A stretch of 64,000 nucleotides of DNA, taken from NCBI GenBank assembly GCA_023614405.1, contig JAJUPC010000041.1, forward strand, positions 496,001 through 560,000, given 5' to 3'. The notes under the pieces were generated by a model. That model saw only the letters and a list, made by a program, of their open reading frames with translations. It searched no databases and had not been told where the DNA came from. The stretch is from Avena insularis (lineage: Eukaryota; Streptophyta; Magnoliopsida; Poales; Poaceae). This document shows positions 47,791-59,405 of the stretch, in pieces (within the stretch, counting starts at the first letter, position 1; the number at the start of each line of letters is the position of its first letter). The position numbers and the translations under genes were made by a program.

Positions 47791-48677
47791 CATAGTTTTC
47801 GTCAACGGTGGCCAGAAGTTCGACGACTGCCTTCTAGTGCATCAGAACATCCAGTAGGTGTGTAACCTTGAGTAGAAGTACCAAGAGTGAGATTAGCCAT
47901 TGAGAAATGACTATCAAACCCATTACCTTCTTTAGTATTCTTCTGTCCTCCTCCGAGTGCATCTTCAAAGTAAGAAGTATTCTTTGCTTTTTCCACAATC
48001 CAGTCATACATATTGGTGTAGTAACTACCAGGACACTCTTCCAGCTCAGTGGGAATATTATTACCCCCATATGGTCCATATGATTCTATAGGATTACAAT
48101 TGGTTTCTACTCCCTTACCCAGCTCACGGGGTATAGCTTGTCCCATGACTTCATCATAAGACTGGCCTTCCCATCCGGTATTATCTCTAACGGCATTATT
48201 GGGGTTGGGTGCATTTCATATTCTCTGTTCCTCCTCATATTTGGTCCATGGGTCTACTGGTTGCTAAGATTCGACTAGGTAATAGGCATAGGCTTCAGAG
48301 TGTGGGTCATTAAACTCTGTTTCTTCAAACACCTCTCTAGAAAAGATTGGCTTCTGGTGCCTTGCCTCTTTAACTAACTTCTTTCTACGTGCCACAGCCT
48401 TTGCAGGATCAGTGAAATCCTCAATGACCGTGTCCAACTCTTGAACTAGCACTTGGTGAGTGTTATGAAACGTGTCTAGTAAATACTTATAACGATCCAT
48501 ATAGTCTATTACCAGAGTAGGTTTGGTCCTTACCATAGCAGAATGATCTAACTCTGGATCAGAACTAGGAGTTTCCTGAGGTATAGCAGTATAGGTAGTA
48601 CCTTCTAGTGCCTTGGTATTCTGTTCCCTTATCTTGGTTATGGCTACTACTACTTCAATCTGATAGGCTGTTGCCAT
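47790..48677 (-). pseudogene. gag-like ORF of minus-strand element, broken
   Basis: It begins MATAYQIEVVVAITKIREQN at 48677 and reads 137 codons to a TAG near 48264 (after YYLVES), then stays readable in the same sense from 48146 (MGQAIPRELGKGVETN) to about 47802. The first part is charged and helical, with a Lys/Arg patch (AVARRKKLVKEARHQK). I recognise no zinc knuckle. Its position after a possible minus-strand TATA (49170-49185) fits a gag or accessory protein of an LTR element. It is assigned by position rather than by a diagnostic motif. Confidence 0.45.
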
Positions 48678-48689
48678 ATCCGGCGTAGC

Positions 48690-50164
48690 TCTTGGTAGGA
48701 CATTCTTCCTAGAACATTAAGCCTCTCAGGGTATCAAACCACAGTCGAATACATCCCCTATCCTGCGCGCAATCATCTCCAGCACTTCAGTTGATCTCAC
48801 ACATGTCTGTTAGACAAACTGAATCCTCTCTATTCCCGTCAAGCTCATGTTCTTCACAGTTGATCCCACCCAAAGTTCCTCACATGTAAATGATCTTGGT
48901 ACTTTCCTATTTCCAAACACAAAAAATCTCGCTAAAAACGACACTCCTAATCATTCGCAATATTCTAGCAGATCTTAGCGAATTTCATCTACAATGTCAG
49001 TAACGCGCGTGCATCGCAGTGTCTTGGTCCTGTCCTTCTAGAATATTCCTGACCTGCACAGTGTATCTCTTCTCGGTAGAACCCTCTTTCTAACGCATTA
49101 AGCTTTGTTCAAACCGAAGGTCTGAATATCACAAAAACATCTCGCGGATTCAGGCCGTGTTTCACTAGCATTGTCGATATATAGACTTTTCCTCGTCAGA
49201 AAACACCCGCTTTTCCTTCTCTATTCTCGGCCATTTTCCCGTCCATCCAGTATGTTTTCGGAGGAGTTATTCACGATAATCTAATCTTTGATGAACAATC
49301 TTTCCAGATAATCGATTCTTTATCAAAATGGAGCCGTAACAAGCTCGAAATCTTCTTGCAAACTTCAGTCGAGCTAGCTATTTTTGCACTGTCAAACATT
49401 CAGTTTCCGATTCATATCCTGACCTGCTCCTTCTCATTTGCAAATAAACCCCTAGCAACTCTTTCTTCTCAACCAGGAGCCCCCGTGCAGTAGATAATAC
49501 CTTGGCCCAGTCAGCGCAGTGAGACGCAATCAACAGAGTGTCCCCACACGGCAGTCTCCCTGGCTAGATTCCTCTGAGTAATGAAAGTTTTTATTGGTGT
49601 TTTTTTCCAGAAAATATTAAAATGAATAAAATTACTTTAAATTTCTATATTTAGTAAATGTAAAATCCAATTGCCACATGTAATATATGTTTTTGACTCA
49701 GAAAAATATAAGGAATATGAATTCATAACTTTTAAACCGTAGTTCCGAATATGACAAATAATATGTCAAATTCATCAGCGTGACGAGCCCTTTCTAACTA
49801 TGCATTTCACGATATCAATTGAAACTTGAATGCCATGCTATGTTAAGTGTTTATGCAAGTAAAACTTTAATAATAAATTATAAAAATGCTTTATTTTTGT
49901 TCCTACATCTCACCCATGCCATGCTATGTTATACCATGCAATTGTGCATCATTCCATCTTGGCATACCATGTTTCTTGTTGCATATGATTCATATGTTGC
50001 TCACTTTATTTATTATGGCATGTTTGTTTGGCTTTTATTCTGGATAGACGCCGAGCAAGAAAGTTATTAGGACGCAATAGAGTATTATTCAGAACCCAGC
50101 TATTCCACAGCTGAGCTAACATCAAGCATCTCCCCATGCTTGCATTACAAATAGCACCTATGCC
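48690..50164. other. LTR-like flank, unassigned
   Basis: On the minus strand, TCTATATATCGAC near 49170-49185 is a plausible TATA box about 0.5 kb upstream of the gag-like ATG, so this could be part of a 5' LTR. From about 49560 the style changes: plus-strand TGCATCATTCCATCTTGGCA with repeated CCATGC suggests part of another LTR, which resumes after the solo LTR at 56143. No ORF is credible. Confidence 0.4.
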
Positions 50165-50169
50165 CCTAT
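50165..50169 (+). repeat. Target-site duplication, left copy (CCTAT)
   Basis: CCTAT sits directly before TGTAACATCCC and is repeated at 56138-56142 directly after the LTR end. Confidence 0.9.
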
Positions 50170-53100
50170 TGTAACATCCCAATTTCAGCAAACCTGATTA
50201 GTTGTCCAGAAGGTAAAAATCAGGGGGAACAAAAACTTTTTCTTGTTAAGTGTCGCAGTGTCTGCTTGTTATTTGTTTGTGCTTATGCATCTAAATGTAT
50301 AACATATGATATACTCCCTACATCACCCTCAATTGATAAAAGCTAGTTAACAAAACTGTCTTGGCTCATTCTACATATTCTCAAATGTTCTGGCATTTCA
50401 AAAAACTGAGCCAAGGTGCCTTTGCAACCCTAACTATTTTAGTAGCTTCTATTGACAAAATTATGGAGATCTATATGGTATAATGTCCTTATGCTTTCAA
50501 GATAGAGATTTCAACTACTCTTACCTCTAGGTTCTTCTAAAACCTTTGACAAAGCTTTTGAATTCTACTCTTGGTAGAAATACCAAGGACTCTAACCTTA
50601 TTCAAACTCCACCCTTTCAAAATACCCATCCTTACCTCAAACTAGGCTTGGAGGTACCCATGGTGGTAGATTTGTTTTGTTTGTAAGATGAGTTGACTTG
50701 ATCTGCTAAGATGAATTCCCTTGATCTGTTGCTTGATTTGATTGCTTAGAAGGAATATGAGCTACCCTAGGAGCTCATCATATAGCACTTAGCTAATCCT
50801 AGTGTATCAACCCTAAGCAAGTTAACGAAGTTGTATCTGATGTATATCCACCAGATGATCATCTAAAACCCTTAACCAAATCACTTCTGAAGATTATTCA
50901 TTCTAGAATCTTCCAAGTCAATGAAGACCAATATCAAGCATAGATCCTTTCAAAGCAATATACACTTCCACATCATCAATTTTATAATGATTTGGAACCT
51001 TGCACCCTCTCAAAATCATCCCCTCTTACACTCTAGTCAAAATCTTCCAGTCTGCCAAAAATGACAAGTCTGGAAAACCGTTACCAACATCACTTATTTG
51101 ACACTCTCTCCTTCTCAATCCTGGTGCACTTTTAGAAATGCACTTGGACATTCTTGTAGAACATCATAACGAATACCAAGGCCCACTCTTTCCCTTGTAT
51201 AGACCCTCCTATAACCCACTTGTTCTTGATGGTTTTGCAGGCAAGAAAATAACTTTTTCTGCAAATCTTATCAACTAGCTTACTTGGTTAGAAGCTCGCA
51301 CCTTCATCCTATCTTCTTTTGACCAACTCTTTGCATGATTGTAATATAATCATAAAGGTCTAACAATCCCTAATTCACTTGTTTCAACTGAATCCTTGTG
51401 CTTCCAAAACCCACAAGGTTTTGAAGGCTATTTAATAACCTGCTTTGGCACCCTTATTTTATTCAAGGTTTGAAAACAATTCTTGGAACACTCAAGCATG
51501 ATCAAGCTCAACTTATTGTACCATGATGATCTACATCACTTGGTCTATCCATCCATATATTAAATGCCCAAAGGGGAGATCTGAGCTCCAAGATCCAACA
51601 AGATTTTGAAGGCAACAAAATAACATTACCCTAGCTCCTTAAGCTAATGTTATCCACCAAAATCAACTTTGATTCTCATCACCCAAGGTTGAAAATGATA
51701 GATACACCTTGTGTAAATCATCTACCTTGATTATAAAGATTTATCAAATATTATCCATTAGTTTTTTGGCCCAAAAACAATTAAACTCCTCTAATTAACA
51801 AAAACCTCAACACTCCTTCTGTAAAGGCAAGATTGTTTTTCTACAAAACACTTGCCTAACTTTAAGCACATTTTAGGCCCATATGTCACACACTATCTTC
51901 CCACTAGAAAAAATAAATATTTTTGAAGAGTTTTCATAATTATTTTTGCCCATTTTCTTAAAAGGCAGAAACAAGAAATAATTGTCTAAAAATACTTTTC
52001 CTTCTAAATAAATTCCCAGAAAATTTCCCAATGTGTGATATGGTATTTAGGACCATCTCACATCAAAAACCCACATTTCCCAATGTGAGCATATCAAATG
52101 AACTTCTAGAAACCATTTTTGCACTATTTGAATAAATGAGATAAACAAGATAAAAATGACCCAATAAATGCCACAAAATTCCTGGAGGTACACCCTGACT
52201 ATACCTATCTACCAGCACCTTTATTCCATCTTGCTAAGATTAGGTTGGAGAAATTTCATCATAGCTACTACTTTGGCCAATATTTGAAATTAATCTAAAT
52301 TATGATCAAAACCAAGTCAAACCTCTCCAATACTTCTCCACAGCAACCACCATCACACTCTGGTCGAAATAACTGTAGCAACACCCTCTCCCATGTCCTT
52401 TAGCCCTTGAAAGGAGGAAAAGATATGTCATTTATTGGTGTACCCATCTTTATATCAAAAGCTAGGAAACAACCACTCATCTCTCTCTCTCTGGTCGAGT
52501 ACCAGTACCCCAGGCACCCTCCACCACCCAAATCAACCAACCCTCCAGCAGCATCCTCTCCCTTGCCTCTCCCTGGACTTGGTCCCTCCTACACCCTCCC
52601 CACTTGGGATAAAAGGCCACAGGCCATCCAGGAAACCCTCCTCTGGCTCATTTGCTCCTCCCTACTCCCACCTACCACCCCCAAGCCCCATTCCTCCTCC
52701 CATGTCCTGCTTTGTCCGGGAGAAGAAGAAAAAGGACCTTCGGCCTCCTCCAAGAACTTGAGCATAGCTCCTCCCTCTCTGTCTCTCACCCTCTACATGT
52801 CACCCTATCATGCTCCACTACCTCCTCTGACTTCCCTCGTGTTTTTTTTTCCCAAGATGGCCCCTGGAAGCATCTCCGACGAGGCCTGCCGCATGCGTCG
52901 CCGTGTTTCTCGCTCGAGCCACCCCGGGAAGCAAACACCCTCGTGCCACCCATCGCTGGAGGCGTCTCGATGCGCTGCCCCTGCCAGCACCCCTCCCGGC
53001 GCCTCTCCGCCGCTCAGGCGAGCTCCCCCGCGCTGCCCGAACCCAGCTAGGGTTTCCCCTATTCGCCCTAGGGCCTAAGAAAGGAGACAACGGTGAACCG

Positions 53101-56100
53101 TCGATCGCTCCTTAATCCAATGGTCGGGGAGTCCCCATACCCCTTCGACCGCCCATCTCACTCACCGGTGGGGCCATCCCGTTAGGACTTCAAATCCTTC
53201 CTGCATGCTATGACACGCTAGTAGGCTAGCTGCAACACTGTTCGGCCCATTTAACTTGGATCTGGCCCAGAATCCTCTGTCCCCATGTCCTTTTATTTAT
53301 TCCCCTCCTAGATCTGTTTAAAATACTTTAGGATTAAATACAAACAAAAAGTATAACCCCCTCTTTTGGCTATATACCATGTTGTAACTGTTCCCACATA
53401 TCTTTACTAACATGCAGAACTTGCCCTAGGTCCAAAATAATTGTTATTATTTTCTGGGATTTGAACTACACAAATGTATCCCTTTCATTAAATAAATTGC
53501 TCAGTAAGTTTGGTAAACCCAAATGGGATGAATCCTTTTCCCTATGATTTATAATTAAGATACCTATCATATAGCCTTGGTCTCATACCAAGTGGAACTC
53601 TGGTTTTCTGTAGCAAAAACAACGAAAACAACTCATTGTGGACTTTAGAATTTTCCCTCTGTCAATCCGTTATATATTTTACCCTAATTACAACTCTCAC
53701 TGATGAGGTATGTCAGTAACTATCAAAAACTAGGAGATCACTATTTTTGGAGCCTCTGCTAAGTTATGGTGATTTAAACATCTCTATATAGGGTTGTTTT
53801 AGTAGACAAATCACTAAAGGAGTTTTACAACTCCAAATTAGGTGAATGAAATTTCTAAAGAAAGGTATTACACATACGTACCAGGTGTAATTGGATTCAT
53901 ATCAAAATCTTCTATAAAATAAATATAGTGAAAAAGACAAATACTATGTAGAACTGATCTTGGGAATTTCCCGAGGGCAATCTGGTGAATATTTTGAAGT
54001 GATTCCACCTCCCATTTAACAAGTCCATAAAACCATACATATCCCCAATAAGAAATAATTTTTGGAACTACAGATCTTTTTCTGTGAATTATTTCCCCAA
54101 AACTAGTGCTTTTATCACTAGAAAGGTCATCGTAAATCAAAGGAAATTGATAAATTAGTGGAACCACTTTTGTTGGCTTTGTTACCTCAATATCTACCTG
54201 ATGATATCATATTTGCACATTTGTACCATACACCAAGGTCTTGGTTCCAAACCCCTTCATTAAGTGGTTTTTGCCATTTAAAGAACAAAGGAAACCTCAC
54301 CAATGCAATTAGGGTAATTCCAATTGTACTGAACTCAACTACTCACAACCTACAAAATTATATACATCTATTTATCAATTGCTAGTTTACTTGTATGGAT
54401 GCTTGTATGCCTTGTGTTGATTGTAGCTTGTTTTTCTTGCATGTGTTATCTCCGACGACGATAGATGCGATTATATCGAAGACCAGAAGAAGTGGTTATT
54501 ATTGGATTATTATGGTATTCTAAGAATAAGTCCAGGGACATATATTGCTAGATTGCTGATCACAGGCAACCCACCTTCTTTCTCATAAGCCTTGTCCTAC
54601 AGTTTTAATTATGAATGGTTTACCTACCGTTTTATGGAAGCTGCATTGTTTTATTATATGATGTGGTATATATGGTAGTGGCTTGGCTCCTCCAACACAT
54701 TACACATTTGTACTACTAAGTGCAACCCCCTTGGTGACACCTACTTATCCGTAGTATGGTAGATGGTATATAGCAGCATACCCCTTTGGAAACCCCGTTT
54801 TAGCCGGGAAAAAGTTTAACAAATGTTTATGGCAAAACCTTTGTGAGGTTTGACCTACCAAGAGAAGTTTGAGAAAATAAAAAGGTTTTTGTTTTACAAA
54901 ATGCAGAAGGAACGATGGAGGAAAAAGGTTTACAAAAACGCACCCGGTTCTTTGCAGTTTTGCTAGAACAATTAACCCGTGTAACCACATTACTCTGGAA
55001 TGGGACAGGGTTGGGCTTGATGTTTGTTTACTCTGGTATAAGCTGCCTACAACTACTACAGGGGATTTAAAAATCCTGGAGGGTGGGCCTTCTCCTGTAA
55101 AGGTCCATGTGAGACATCGACCTGTAGAAGGAACTAAGGATCTACGGGCCTCCACGCGTTACTATGAGCCCCTCATTGAAAGCGCACACTTTGTGCAGTG
55201 CAAAAAGTGCTCTAGTTGGCTTGTGAACTATATAGGGCATCCCGATGTTGAGGGGAACAACTCTCATAGGGTAGGCACTTATATTGGAGTGAACATCTAG
55301 AGAGTCTTGACCGGTTACTCGACCCACGATTGGTGTAGATAGGGTAGGGTACCTGTATGGTGTGGGTAAAGTGTACAACCTCTGTAGAGTGTAAATCTAT
55401 TCGAAGAGCCATGTCCATAGTCATGGACGGTTGAGAAGGTTGTTGTAGAGCGGTGCTGGTTTTGTTTTCAAAAAGGATTTTGGAAAAGCAATGGCTTCGG
55501 TAATGTTTTGACCATGGGATGGTCGCAAATGATACATGTTTTGACCATGGGATGGTTGGAAAGGAAGGAAAGGAGTTTGGTCATGGGATGACCGGAAGGA
55601 AGAAACAAATGGGTGACCTAATCCTAGTGATTTCCAAAACTCTTCAAAACAGTTTCCAAAATGTTTTACAAAAGTTTTCAACAAAGATATGTAGATGCTA
55701 TATCTACAAGAGAAACTATGTGAGAAAAGAACCTCTCTTGGACCCCTCCTACTACCACAACCATATTGCATATCCTCTTGTTATTATTATTTCTCGTAAG
55801 GTGATTTGCGAGTACATTCAAAGTACTCACTAGCATTGTACCTAGCTATTAACTTGATCAGATATCAAGAAGAATATGAAGTTGACGTCTATGCGAGCTA
55901 GGAAATTCTCCCAGTCAGTTGCATGTAGGTTAAGGAATGGCTCGGGCTCTACTCATGATGAAGTTCCGCTGATGATGGTTGATGTAGCCATGATGGCAAA
56001 TAAGGTATGACATGTATCTGTTTAAGTAATGGATGTTTACTTTGATACTTGTCGGCTATGTGCCATGACTAACTGATCATGGGATCGTGGTGTATGCATA

Positions 56101-56137
56101 ATAGGGATTCTCGGAGGATTAATCCGGCGGGCTCACA
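50170..56137 (+). mobile_element. Solo LTR (5,968 bp) of the LARD-like family
   Basis: It starts TGTAACATCCCAATTTCAGC and ends GGCGGGCTCACA. It matches the 34625-40840 LTR along its whole length, more diverged than the two LTRs of that element are from each other. Examples are TTAGTTGTCCAGAA near the start, the AACTATTGCAC/ACATTACAC block near 54700 and GATCATGGGATCGTGGT near the end. CCTAT flanks both sides exactly. No internal domain is present. A solo LTR arises by recombination between the two LTRs of one element. A TATA-like GATAAAAGG lies near 52608-52616. Confidence 0.92.
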
Positions 56138-56142
56138 CCTAT
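56138..56142 (+). repeat. Target-site duplication, right copy (CCTAT)
   Basis: It is identical to 50165-50169 and confirms both LTR ends. Confidence 0.9.
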
Positions 56143-56517
56143 CTTTATTCCTGCATAATTGCATCACGATTAGAATTAATTTTCAATCCTAAATAATGCA
56201 TATCCTTTACTTTTAAACCAAGTGAAACTTGTAGCTTCATCCTATCTGACATAGGTATGCCCTACGAGTGCCTAAGATTGGCCTACCCAGTGCGGCTCAA
56301 TGGAAAGTCCACACAACGACGACCTGCCAAGGTCTATAAAGCCCATGACGATTCGGATGCTGCGAAGCCTACAAGTACACAGACTCCTGGCGGAATAAGA
56401 CTACGAAAGTTTAAGACTAGACTATATAAAAAATCTAACTTGTAACCAACTCGTATTGATACATGAGACCTAGCCTCCCCACATATAAAGGCTAGGATGG
56501 TCCAACCCAAGCATATC
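56143..56517. other. Host sequence of the solo LTR (probable LTR fragment)
   Basis: It is continuous with the DNA before 50165 once the solo LTR is removed. It includes TTTATTCCTGCATAATTGCATC and a GC-moderate stretch without a credible ORF. It is probably part of an older LTR, not identified. Confidence 0.4.
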
Positions 56518-56770
56518 CATTAGTGGAGAATTTCTTGTCAGTGAAGCATTTTTTTGCTATCAATGGCGCATATGGAATGCGCCACTACTGTTGTGCCACT
56601 GATAATTAAGTATCAATGGCCCATATCCAATATACGCCATTAATAGTGGGACAACCAGTGACGTATCCTCAATATGCGTCATTGATGTTTTACTAGTGGA
56701 GCATATTTCTAAATGCGCCACTAATGTTGTATGCACCACTCGCTGAATAAATGATGCGCCACTGATGTTT
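56518..56770. mobile_element. CACTA-type subterminal repeats
   Basis: At least five related motifs occur in both orientations: ATCAATGGCGCATATGGAA with TGCGCCACTACTG; ATATACGCCATTAATAG; TCAATATGCGTCATTGATG; AAATGCGCCACTAATG; and GATGCGCCACTGATG. Such GCGCCACTRATG arrays are typical of CACTA (En/Spm) ends, where transposase binds. Terminus-like GTTTTACTAGTG (complement CACTAGTAAAAC) lies at 56688-56699 and GAATTTCTTGTCAGTG near 56529-56544. Both point the opposite way from what a rightward element needs, so the true end is unclear. Confidence 0.7.
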
Positions 56771-56799
56771 TATACAAGTATACATAATACATGACTTTC

Positions 56800-56930
56800 A
56801 GGTATTTATACAGGTATTTCTACATGTACATATACATGTATTTATACAGGTACATATACATGTACATATACAGGTATTTATACAGGTATATATACATGTA
56901 TTTATACAGGTACATATACAGGTACACCAC
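56800..56930. repeat. Minisatellite of TACAGGTA/TACATGTA units
   Basis: Alternating TTTATACAGG, TACATATACATG and TATATACAGG units of about 12-14 bp occur, purine/pyrimidine-alternating and locally palindromic (TACATGTA). It sits between the CACTA-like repeats and the RNase H1-N ORF. Confidence 0.85.
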
Positions 56931-57101
56931 AATATAGAAACAGAGATAATAATACAAATAGAATTATACATCATCACTCAATTAGAACCCGACATAGTGA
57001 CAAGTTCCCGAATATTATACAAGTCTACAACAAGTTGATCATCATCTCGTACATTACACATTACACAAGTTGATCATCATCATTAGCCAAGTCCTAAACT
57101 A

Positions 57102-57368
57102 TTAAGGGACCGAGTAGAGTACAACCGCAATGGCGGTGATGAGAAAGACGGAGAGCACGATCAGTAAGGTCTTCATCCGGTTCCTATCTATATGCTCTCC
57201 AAGAAGGTGGTTCCTCCACCTAGCTTCCGTTTGTTCTCTCGTCGGGTACCCTTTGTATCTGTGGCTACTGAACTTGTTCACTTTTTTGTGACAATCATCC
57301 CACTCACCGTAGACTCCTTGGACCCTCCCTCTGTACACCACATAGCACGTCGGCATCTCTATACACAA
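57102..57368 (-). CDS. Small protein: RNase H1 N-terminal-like domain plus C-terminal membrane segment
   Basis: The frame of 88 codons has YVVYRGRVQGVYGEWDDCHK followed by VNKFSSHRYKGYPTREQTEA. This resembles the N-terminal RNA-DNA hybrid-binding domain of RNase H1 (related to the caulimovirus viroplasmin domain, PF01693), about residues 8-55. The end (MKTLLIVLSVFLITAIAVVL, residues 65-84) is a strong single membrane span. Similar small ORFs occur in grass CACTA elements, which fits the adjacent subterminal repeats. It may be the last exon of a longer gene; splice sites upstream were not resolved. The frame is intact, but expression is unknown. Confidence 0.6.
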   Translation of the reverse strand: MCIEMPTCYVVYRGRVQGVYGEWDDCHKKVNKFSSHRYKGYPTREQTEARWRNHLLGEHIDRNRMKTLLIVLSVFLITAIAVVLYSVP

Positions 57369-57599
57369 GGCATATAAGTACTATATCATGCAACAAAAAG
57401 AATTAAAAGTTTCACGTGCATCTCCACAAAAAAGGATTCGAGCTAAGGTAATAAGTAAACAAAGACCAACAATGACGGTTTCGAGCTAAGGCAAGTTAAG
57501 AGCATCGGCATCGACGATCTCTAAGGATACATGATTTTTAACCATGAGAGAAAGTTCGGTATAATAGGGAAAATGAGAGTGATTGTAGTGGTACTCTCG

Positions 57600-58805
57600 G
57601 CAGCTTCGGTGTCTAGTAGAGCATCCCCGTTGTAGGAGCTAGTCTCGAAGTTAGTAATAGCTTCCCTTCAATTGAAGTGAATGGCCGCCCTGTCGTAGGC
57701 TCTGCACCTGCAAAGCAGGGCACGAGAGTGAGCGAGAATTAAGGTTGTTTGGTTGAAAATGATCGTCAGTGTGAATTAGTGGTGGTACCTCGCGGTGAAA
57801 CAGACCGAGGTATATGCACGTGCATGCGTGTAGTGAGGAAAATATCAGTAGCTATGGGATGGATCACTGCTCAATAGCTCGCTAGCTAGAGTGGTGCCTG
57901 CCTACTCTGAGAACTCTAGCTCCAAATAGGTTTCTACAATATATTGATGAATTGTTTGGCCAACTCATATATGTATGAACCTAACAGTTTCTCTAAATAG
58001 GCCTCTACAATTTGAGTGTAGGGGGAGGTGGACGTCCAACCAGCACCAAACAAGACGCGATAACAACAACTAGCAGCATATGAATTAATTGCACTATCGT
58101 ACAAAAATTCAGCTTTAAGATGTCACTAGCATGAACAGCTACACTGGTACTTGGACAGATTGTCCGGGAACATCATTCCGAGATTGTAATTCTTTGTGAT
58201 ACCTAAAACTGAATTTTAGTGCGTGAGCTTACTTCTTGCCGAGCAGTTGGCCTATCCGCGCCTCCCAGCGGCTGCACTTGTGGAGCGTGACGCCCTGGTA
58301 CTTGGACCTCCCCCTCGCAAACCCCGTGCTCTGGCGGCGGCGGATGTGCACGAACTGTTCCTTGTTCCAGTTCCTCATCTGGCAAAAACAAGAGGGCCAC
58401 CAACCATCATCAGACACACCGATAATATCTATGCTGCATTTGAGGAAGCAATATTATTCAGTTACCTGCTTCAGATCATCCTCGTAGTCGCTTAGATTGA
58501 AGTTGATGTCAGCATCGAGACCCCGGAGCTTGATCGCCGCGCAATCGTAGGCCCTGAGCAAGACCCGTTTCAGTGCAGTTGTTCATGATACTAGTACAAT
58601 CAAATAGTATATCGAGAGCGGTATGTGTTGAAAGTTCAGACTACTAGAAAGCTTGATTAATTATAACCTCGCGGCCGAGTGCACGGTGTAGAAACCACCT
58701 GACTCAAATTACATAACTTGAGTACAGAGAACAGATTGAAACTAATTAGGAGGAGCTCGAGCTGGGATTTTGAGCTCGCCTAGGTAGACCTGTTTCCCGC
58801 AATCC
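57600..58805 (-). pseudogene. euAP2 transcription-factor gene fragment, introns retained
   Basis: Exons in coding order on the minus strand: 58805-58780 (DCGKQVYLG); 58698-58668 (GFYTVHSAAR); 58553-58466 ([28 protein letters not shown]); 58378-58233 ([44 protein letters not shown]); and 57707-about 57600 (RAYDRAAIHFN, REAITNFETSSYNGD). These are the end of AP2 domain R1, the linker and parts of R2 of an APETALA2/TOE-type DNA-binding protein. Splice signals are mostly canonical (GTAAGC after LGKK); the first donor is GC. The exon for YIYLGLFD is not recognisable, and a TGA replaces Gly after HFN. The start and the miR172 region are missing. Retained introns argue for a DNA-level copy, not retroposition. 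Confidence 0.88.
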
Positions 58806-58842
58806 CTACCGGAGTCGTACGGAAACGGAGAGCGATTAATGG

Positions 58843-58847
58843 TTTTG
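58843..58847 (+). repeat. Target-site duplication, left copy (TTTTG)
   Basis: TTTTG lies directly before the LTR start TGATATGGGC and is repeated at 62197-62201. Confidence 0.92.
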
Positions 58848-59391
58848 TGATATGGGCACGAAGGAGGAAGTGAAGCCTAATTTCAGGACTCCACCAAGCT
58901 AGGTGATGCGAGCGTATCCCACTAAGGATTGGCACGTCAGGACGACCTATGATATGTAATGATAAGTCTAAGGTTGTGTCAAATATTATTGCTATGTTAT
59001 TGAGTCCGAGTGTGGGTTAGGTTCGAGTCCGTTGTGTGTTTGGTTTGGGTCTATCGAACCGACTAGTTACAGGCCTGCTATATAAAGGAGCCAGCCACCT
59101 AGGGTTTAGGGGAGTTGTTTAGTCTAAAAACTATATTATGCTCCATCGTGTATCATCCCTTTGAGGACGGCGATACCGTTTATCAGATTATTATTGCTGC
59201 GAAGGTTCATGTGTGCATCAAGGATTATCGAGCTGTGATTTGAGACGTGGTGATCTTCATCACGTTACTTGCTGGATTGATTCCTCTTGTTCAGGTTGCG
59301 TTTATCGCGTGATTGGAAGGATTACTATCCGGGTTGACTCGCTATGAAAGATCGGGACAAAACTTAAGGATCATCGGCTTGATTAGTATCA
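58848..59391 (+). mobile_element. 5' LTR (544 bp)
   Basis: It starts TGATATGGGCACGAAGG and ends GATTAGTATCA. GCTATATAAAGG at 59077-59088 is a good TATA box. The sequence matches 61648-62196, with AGGATTGGCACG versus TGATTGGCACG and other small changes. Confidence 0.93.
59077..59088 (+). promoter_or_regulatory. LTR TATA box
   Basis: GCTATATAAAGG is conserved in the 3' LTR near 61877-61888 (CCTATATAAAGG). Confidence 0.75.
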
Positions 59392-59393
59392 GG

Positions 59394-59405
59394 TGGTATC
59401 AGAGG
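59394..59405 (+). promoter_or_regulatory. Primer-binding site (tRNA-Met type)
   Basis: TGGTATCAGAGG lies two bases after the 5' LTR. It is one base from the TGGTATCAGAGC standard. Confidence 0.85.

Noticed and set aside
57900..58000. Missing AP2 exon (YIYLGLFD) near a TACATATATG stretch
   Set aside because: Only three or four residues resemble the motif and the following residues do not fit.
59015..59035. tRNA B-box-like GGTTCGAGTCC
   Set aside because: It is inside an LTR, is changed in the sister LTR (GGTTTGAATCT), and no cloverleaf or A box is present.
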